A DNA stretch of 64,000 nt from Mobiluncus massiliensis. Its GTDB lineage: Bacteria > Actinomycetota > Actinomycetes > Actinomycetales > Actinomycetaceae. The number at the start of each line of letters is the position of its first letter. The stretch's first letter is position 1. Both the position numbers and the translations under genes were made by a program. Below are positions 59,862 through 64,000 of the stretch, piece after piece. The stretch is taken from assembly GCF_949769255.1 (NCBI RefSeq), contig NZ_OX458329.1:1612001-1676000 (forward strand), written 5' to 3'. Below the pieces are notes generated by a model, which was given only the letters and a program-made list of their open reading frames with translations, made no database searches and was not told the origin of the DNA.

Positions 59862-60875
59862 ATGTCCATGCCGCTCGAAGCTCCCAACCTGTTCTTTTTT
59901 GAAGTCGGACAATGGTGGGATTTCGCGATGCTTTTCCTGGTCATCGCGGTGTTAGCCACCCTCGCCTGGCTCGCGATTCGCTTCAAGTGGGCTGCCATAG
60001 CGCTGTTCATCGTCATACCGGTGCTACTCACGATTTTCTGGTGGCCGCACTCGATTCCGGGTACCCAAAGCGAAGGCTGGTTCGCGATTGCCAAACAGTA
60101 TTCGGCACTCGCCGGCTCACTGTGCTTGGTCGCCTTGCAGTACTTCCCGAAGCTGCGCCGCAACCGCTTCTACCTGCTGATTCCCCCAATCATTCTGTCA
60201 ATCAACATCCTCGAAGCCGTGATACGTGACTTCCAATGCTATTCCCTGCACGGAAATGTCAACAATGGCATGTGGGTCTGGGGCGGTCCGTGGAACATCA
60301 TGAACGGGATTGCAGGGATTCTGAACTTGCTGATGATTGCCGGCTGGACCGGAATCTACGTGTCGAAAACGAATCGTCACATTATCTGGACTGACCTCAC
60401 GATTGGCTGGATTATCGCCTATGACCTGTGGAACGTGGCCTATTGCTACAACTGTCTGTCGGATCGAGCCTGGTATTCCGGCGTGGCGTTGCTGCTGTCC
60501 TGTACGATTCCAGCATTTATGGTGATGGGCCGAGGCGCCTGGATTCAGTACCGCGCCTACACCCTGACTTTCTGGTCAGCGTTCGTACTCTCGTTCCCGC
60601 ACTTCACCCAAGACTCCATGTTTAGCCACGTGGCGAGTCAAAACCACGCCGCGCTGTTCCTGCTGTCTTTCTTGGCGTTGGCAACCAACACGGGACTGGC
60701 CATCTACCACGTGTGGAGGATTGTAAAGACAAAGCGCAATCCGTTCAAGACCGAGCTGTACGCGGATTTGCCCCAAAACGTTAAGATTATCCGCCGCACC
60801 GCTACTGATGAAGTCAAAGAGCGTATCGCGGCTCGTTTAGGAAAGAAGCCACAGGAGCTGGGGTATCTGGACTAA
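59862..60875 (+). CDS. Polytopic membrane protein, possibly DUF5692 family (paralog B)
   Basis: The 337-residue protein has about ten hydrophobic segments. It shares with paralog A the blocks NILEAVIRD, WN..AGILN, GWIIAYDLWN, LLLSCTIPAF and KRNP, at the same relative places. It is shorter mainly because it lacks the Cys-containing insert and most of the C-terminal tail. It follows the SRPBCC-like gene with a two-base gap. Function unknown; a membrane complex of the three proteins is plausible. Confidence 0.75.
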   Translation: MSMPLEAPNLFFFEVGQWWDFAMLFLVIAVLATLAWLAIRFKWAAIALFIVIPVLLTIFWWPHSIPGTQSEGWFAIAKQYSALAGSLCLVALQYFPKLRRNRFYLLIPPIILSINILEAVIRDFQCYSLHGNVNNGMWVWGGPWNIMNGIAGILNLLMIAGWTGIYVSKTNRHIIWTDLTIGWIIAYDLWNVAYCYNCLSDRAWYSGVALLLSCTIPAFMVMGRGAWIQYRAYTLTFWSAFVLSFPHFTQDSMFSHVASQNHAALFLLSFLALATNTGLAIYHVWRIVKTKRNPFKTELYADLPQNVKIIRRTATDEVKERIAARLGKKPQELGYLD

Positions 60876-60886
60876 CTAGGCTATCC

Positions 60887-60922
60887 GTAACCGGTTCGAG
60901 GGTACGCTCTCGAACCGGTTAC
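60887..60922. terminator. Strong bidirectional hairpin between convergent genes
   Basis: GTAACCGGTTCGAG (60887-60900) pairs perfectly with CTCGAACCGGTTAC (60909-60922), 14 bp with an eight-base loop. It lies between paralog B and the convergent nicotinamidase gene. Confidence 0.75.
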
Positions 60923-60966
60923 ACTTTGCCCCCGAGATGCTCTCCGGCAAAAAAGCCCAGAGAGGG

Positions 60967-61563
60967 TCAGTCCTCTTCTTTGAAAGCGTCAGCACTGGGA
61001 ATTTCGTCTACCCCGGCCTGCGCCATTTCTATGCGCGCAGCTTGACCGAGCTCAGCCGAAACCGGGACAGTGAGGTCCTCAAGAACTCGTGTCGGCCAAC
61101 CCAAATCTAGGGAATCCAAAGCGGTTTCCTTCACGCAATGCGATTCCGCGATACCGACCACATCCACGTCGGTAATGTCGGCACGACGCAAAATCTCTTC
61201 CAAGGTATCCCCCGCCTTGTTCACCCCTTCAAAGCCTGAATAAGCCGCCGCGTACTGGCCTTTCTTAACGGAATCATCAAAAGGGAGGGCGGCAATAGCG
61301 TCGTGCAGTTCCGCTTCTGCGGTACCCGCCACGCCGTGAGGCGGCCAGGTGTCGATAAAGTCTGGATGGTCGGAGAAATGCTCTCCCGGGTTAATATGCC
61401 AATCCTGAGTAGTGACAATAATCTCGTATTCGTCCTCATGCTCAGTGACAAAGTCCGCAATCCGCTCGGCAACATCGTTACCGCCCACCGCCCCTAAGGC
61501 TCCGCCCTCGCAAAAGGTCGGCTGGACATCAACAATCAGCAGTGCGCGTTTCATTTCGGCCAT
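60967..61563 (-). CDS. pncA: Nicotinamidase/isochorismatase-family hydrolase
   Basis: The 198-residue enzyme fits nicotinamidase, which converts nicotinamide to nicotinate for NAD recycling. The catalytic Asp is in LLIVDVQPTF, the metal site in TQDWHINPGEHFS, then DTWPPHGVAGTAEAELH, and the catalytic Cys in AESHCVKETALDSL. GGAGG lies just before the ATG at 61563. It is convergent with paralog B and next to the tRNA cluster. Confidence 0.88.
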   Translation of the reverse strand: MAEMKRALLIVDVQPTFCEGGALGAVGGNDVAERIADFVTEHEDEYEIIVTTQDWHINPGEHFSDHPDFIDTWPPHGVAGTAEAELHDAIAALPFDDSVKKGQYAAAYSGFEGVNKAGDTLEEILRRADITDVDVVGIAESHCVKETALDSLDLGWPTRVLEDLTVPVSAELGQAARIEMAQAGVDEIPSADAFKEED

Positions 61564-61626
61564 AGTTCCTCCGTTGTTTTGGGGATAACTCTATTATGAC
61601 CTGGAACAGCCGTTAATCTAACCGAA

Positions 61627-61666
61627 GTGTAAAAACCAAAAGTCCCCGCTTGACGCGAGGATTTGG
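61627..61666 (-). terminator. Terminator of the tRNA cluster
   Basis: On the minus strand a stem of TCCTCGC with GCGGGGA, plus outer CCAAA/TTTGG pairing, is followed by TTTTTACAC. It begins right behind tRNA-Phe. Confidence 0.7.
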
Positions 61667-61739
61667 TGGCTCCGACCGGCGTCGATCCGGTGACCTAACG
61701 ATTTTCAGTCGTTCGCTCTGCCAACTGAGCTACAGAGCC
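61667..61739 (-). tRNA. tRNA-Phe (anticodon GAA)
   Basis: The 73-nt cloverleaf has acceptor GGCTCTG/CGGAGCC, anticodon loop CTGAAAA reading GAA, and T stem ACCGG/CCGGT. No CCA is encoded. It is last in the Glu-Asp-Phe cluster, a common actinobacterial order. Confidence 0.95.
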
Positions 61740-61774
61740 AACGTTCGTCTTAGCTTGTGGCCATCGACGAACTG

Positions 61775-61848
61775 CGACCCTGACGGGACTTGAACCCGCG
61801 ACCTCCGCCGTGACAGGGCGGCGCGCTAACCAACTGCGCTACAGGGCC
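61775..61848 (-). tRNA. tRNA-Asp (anticodon GTC)
   Basis: The 74-nt cloverleaf has acceptor GGCCCTG/CAGGGTC, D stem GCGC/GCGC, anticodon loop CTGTCAC reading GTC, and discriminator G, as expected for Asp. Confidence 0.95.
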
Positions 61849-61878
61849 ATTCAAAGCGCAAACCCGAAGGTTTACATG

Positions 61879-61951
61879 TACTCCCAACGGGATTTGAACC
61901 CGTGTTGCCGCCGTGAAAGGGCGGAGTCCTAGGCCGCTAGACGATAGGAGC
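61879..61951 (-). tRNA. tRNA-Glu (anticodon TTC)
   Basis: The 73-nt cloverleaf has acceptor GCTCCTA/TGGGAGT, anticodon loop CTTTCAC reading TTC and T stem ACGGG/CCCGT. The G-U first pair is usual for tRNA-Glu. It is first in the cluster. Confidence 0.95.
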
Positions 61952-62052
61952 GTCGCCTAAGCCCAGGGGGCTAAGGACTTGAAATAGTTTAGGTGAAAAA
62001 AGCCGAGAGTGCAAAACTTCCCGTCCCCCCGGCCATCCCGAGCGCGATAACC

Positions 62053-62058
62053 TATGCT
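62053..62058 (+). promoter_or_regulatory. -10 box, probable leaderless start of the MscS gene
   Basis: TATGCT (62053-62058) ends six bases before the ATG at 62065 and no ribosome site is present. It is the same hexamer and spacing as upstream of the DUF3499 gene. Confidence 0.5.
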
Positions 62059-62064
62059 AGAGAC

Positions 62065-63621
62065 ATGAGTTTTGTGTTCAGCCAGACCCCGGAACCGAAT
62101 CCAACTCCGGATACCGCTGTTAAGGAAGTCCTGGAAACTTCCCTGGACATCATGGCAGTTCTGGCTGCCAGTTTGGTCTGCATCCTAGCTTTACTGGTGG
62201 CTTCCCAGGTAGTCGGATTTTTGTTACGTCGCTGGGGACGCAGACACCGCCTGATTAAATATCTGGAGCGTCGTTCCCGGGTGGGCGGATTTCTGACCTG
62301 TGTTGCCTTGGGGGCGACTATCGGATGGCATTGGACAGTCCGCAACCCCAACGTTCCTGGTTACGATGTTATTTCGCACAGCTTGCTGATTTTCATGATC
62401 ATTGCTGTGACGGTGTGGATGATTAAACTGTGCGCTGTCCTGGAGGACATGACCCGGACGCAGCTCGAGGGCGGGACGAAACCAAATCGCCTGGTGACGC
62501 AGGCCCAGGTCCTGCACCGGGTTTCACAAGTTTTCTTCGGCGTTTTTGGGGCTATCGCGATTGCGTTGACGTTTCCAGAAGCGCGTGCCGCTATGGGGTC
62601 GGTGCTGGCTTCTGCCGGCATTATCTCCCTGATTGCTGGTATCGCGGCACAAGGGGTGTTGGCCAATATGTTCGCTGGGCTCCAGATTGCTTTCTCCGAC
62701 CCGATTCGGGTGGGTGATGTAGTCGTTGTGCAAGGCCAGCAAGGCACGATTGAAGAAATCACGCTGACGTATATTGTCATTCATCTGTGGGATGAACGCC
62801 GCCTCATCCTGCCGTCCAAGAAATTCACCGAGGAACCTTTTGAGAACTGGACCAAACGGGACACCAATTTGTTGGGAATAGTGGAACTGCGTGTGGATTG
62901 GCGTCTGCCGTTGGCGGCATTCCGTAACGAAGTGGACCGATTGCTCTCAGAAACGGATTTGTGGGATGGACGCACCGCCAGTGTGCAGGTCACAGATAGT
63001 TCCGAAGAAACCATGCTGGTGCGTTTGGTGGCCAGCGCCGCGAACTCCGGGGATCTGTGGGATCTCAAGTGTTTCCTTCGAGAACGCCTCATTGAGTGGA
63101 TTCAAGGCGAAGCCTCCTACGCCCTGCCACGCCGCCGCATTGAAACTGACAAAGTGACGGAAGTGCATCTCCCCGTAGATGAAATCGAGATTGAGAAACA
63201 GGCTCGCGAGCTGGCTATCGCCACAATCCGGGAAGCAAACAGCGATCGTCACACTGCGGCCGCCGCGAAACAGGAGAACGAAGCTGTCCCGACTAACCCT
63301 TACGGGGAGCCACTTTTGGATCAGTATGCCCGCAAAATTCAGGAAAGACGCCGCTCTTGGCGCTCTAAGGCGCGGCATCTGGATGAAGCCCAGAGCGAAG
63401 CTCCCGGACAGCTGCTTCCCTCCCAAGATGCCCTGCAAGATACCAAGTTGATGAGTACCACCGCCACGATGACTTGTGACCGGCTCTATTCCGGTACTCC
63501 CGATGCAGAGGAGCGCCGCAAACTTGTCACGGGACCCAAACAAACTGACCACAAGCCAACTGCTGACAGTGACAGCACAACTAAAGACAGCATCCCACCT
63601 TCTGAGGAGGCACAGAAATGA
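62065..63621 (+). CDS. MscS-family mechanosensitive channel with long C-terminal tail
   Basis: Read from the ATG at 62065 (MSFVFSQTPEPN), the protein has 518 residues. Membrane segments lie at about 30-55, 75-92, 100-120 and 150-170, then comes the pore helix rich in Ala/Gly (GSVLASAGIISLIAGIAAQG) and the beta domain with FSDPIRVGDVVVVQGQQGTI. The last 150 residues are charged and probably disordered. MscS channels release solutes under hypo-osmotic stress. A GTG at 61993 would extend it, but the -10 box argues for 62065. It overlaps the next gene (ATGA). Confidence 0.9.
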   Translation: MSFVFSQTPEPNPTPDTAVKEVLETSLDIMAVLAASLVCILALLVASQVVGFLLRRWGRRHRLIKYLERRSRVGGFLTCVALGATIGWHWTVRNPNVPGYDVISHSLLIFMIIAVTVWMIKLCAVLEDMTRTQLEGGTKPNRLVTQAQVLHRVSQVFFGVFGAIAIALTFPEARAAMGSVLASAGIISLIAGIAAQGVLANMFAGLQIAFSDPIRVGDVVVVQGQQGTIEEITLTYIVIHLWDERRLILPSKKFTEEPFENWTKRDTNLLGIVELRVDWRLPLAAFRNEVDRLLSETDLWDGRTASVQVTDSSEETMLVRLVASAANSGDLWDLKCFLRERLIEWIQGEASYALPRRRIETDKVTEVHLPVDEIEIEKQARELAIATIREANSDRHTAAAAKQENEAVPTNPYGEPLLDQYARKIQERRRSWRSKARHLDEAQSEAPGQLLPSQDALQDTKLMSTTATMTCDRLYSGTPDAEERRKLVTGPKQTDHKPTADSDSTTKDSIPPSEEAQK

Positions 63622-64000
63622 GCCGGAGTAAACGCTTTCGAAAAGCGACTCCCGCCCCAACCCGCTCGGCCACCCAAACTATGCCGAATCCGGATTACCT
63701 GCGGATTATTACCTGCAATTTACAGTGGGGTACCCCGGCTGAGGGCTGGCCCGATATCCAAAAGGCGAATTCAAGAACGGGAGCATTTATCCGAGGTTTG
63801 GGGGAACGCTGCCGCAGTTTGTTCAAATCGGGTTCGGTCAATACTCGCACCCAGCTGACTGAGGAAAATCTGCGACAGACTGCCCTGGTACTCAAGCGGT
63901 TGAAACCGGATATTTTGGCGTTGCAGGAAGTCGACAAAGGACAGCGACGTTCTGGCTACCTCCACCAGGCGCGCATACTGGCGCAATCTTTGCACCTGCC
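63618..64000 (+). CDS. Endonuclease/exonuclease/phosphatase family protein (partial)
   Basis: The start overlaps the MscS stop by 4 bp, with GAGGAGG seven bases upstream of the ATG at 63618. The 127 visible residues show a basic N-terminus, then LRIITCNLQWG with the family Asn, and RLKPDILALQEVDKG with the metal-binding Glu. The catalytic His/Asp part is beyond the window edge. The substrate cannot be told. Confidence 0.82.
   Translation, partial: MSRSKRFRKATPAPTRSATQTMPNPDYLRIITCNLQWGTPAEGWPDIQKANSRTGAFIRGLGERCRSLFKSGSVNTRTQLTEENLRQTALVLKRLKPDILALQEVDKGQRRSGYLHQARILAQSLHL

Overview
The window looks like a chromosomal segment of a mid-GC actinobacterium. The order hpf-secA beside an Rv3235-type gene, comF-lpqB-mtrB-mtrA, a DUF3499 gene next to a Zincin-like gene, and ppk beside a two-domain MutT1 all match the core synteny known from mycobacteria and other Actinomycetota. 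Moderate GC content and an actinomycete gene set with mixed codon use would suit the Actinomycetaceae (for example Mobiluncus or a relative). That assignment is an inference, not something I could test.

Layout. 1-2.0 kb: end of a Tad/Flp pilus locus (SAF/CpaB-like and CpaE-like proteins, with the first codons of the next gene at the edge). 2.0-18.9 kb: a small HTH protein, secA, hpf, comF, the lpqB-mtrB-mtrA envelope-stress operon and, divergently, a membrane protein plus the DUF4129-DUF4350-MoxR-DUF58 operon. 19-22 kb: DUF3499, pyrophosphatase and a PBP4-type DD-carboxypeptidase. 22-28.2 kb: a four-gene methionine operon (metY-metF-metE-metX) preceded by a leader RNA that can fold in two mutually exclusive ways and probably is a riboswitch. 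28.3-32.9 kb: an alpha/beta hydrolase and a feoA-feoB-feoC-like iron uptake operon with a DtxR/IdeR-like box. 33-46.3 kb: pyruvate phosphate dikinase, an ECF sigma factor with a membrane partner, clpC, dtd, a ygfZ-like gene and a phosphate transporter operon with phased direct repeats upstream. 46.4-50.7 kb: MutT1-like protein and polyphosphate kinase.

51.0-57.2 kb is accessory DNA. A tRNA-Lys gene is followed by copies of its own 3' end, an inverted copy of its T-arm and three 100-bp tandem repeats, which looks like scarring from an integrated element. A molbindin follows, then an AT-rich block with a lantibiotic-immunity-type ABC transporter and a divergent two-component system, which is probably horizontally acquired. 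57.2-60.9 kb holds an uncharacterised trio: two related multi-spanning membrane proteins flanking an SRPBCC-like membrane-anchored protein. The window ends with a nicotinamidase, a tRNA-Glu-Asp-Phe cluster, an MscS channel and the start of an endonuclease/exonuclease/phosphatase gene.

A recurring feature is a -10 hexamer (TANNNT) placed six or seven bases before a start codon. This implies leaderless transcripts for several genes, including a seven-codon reading frame at the start of the methionine leader.
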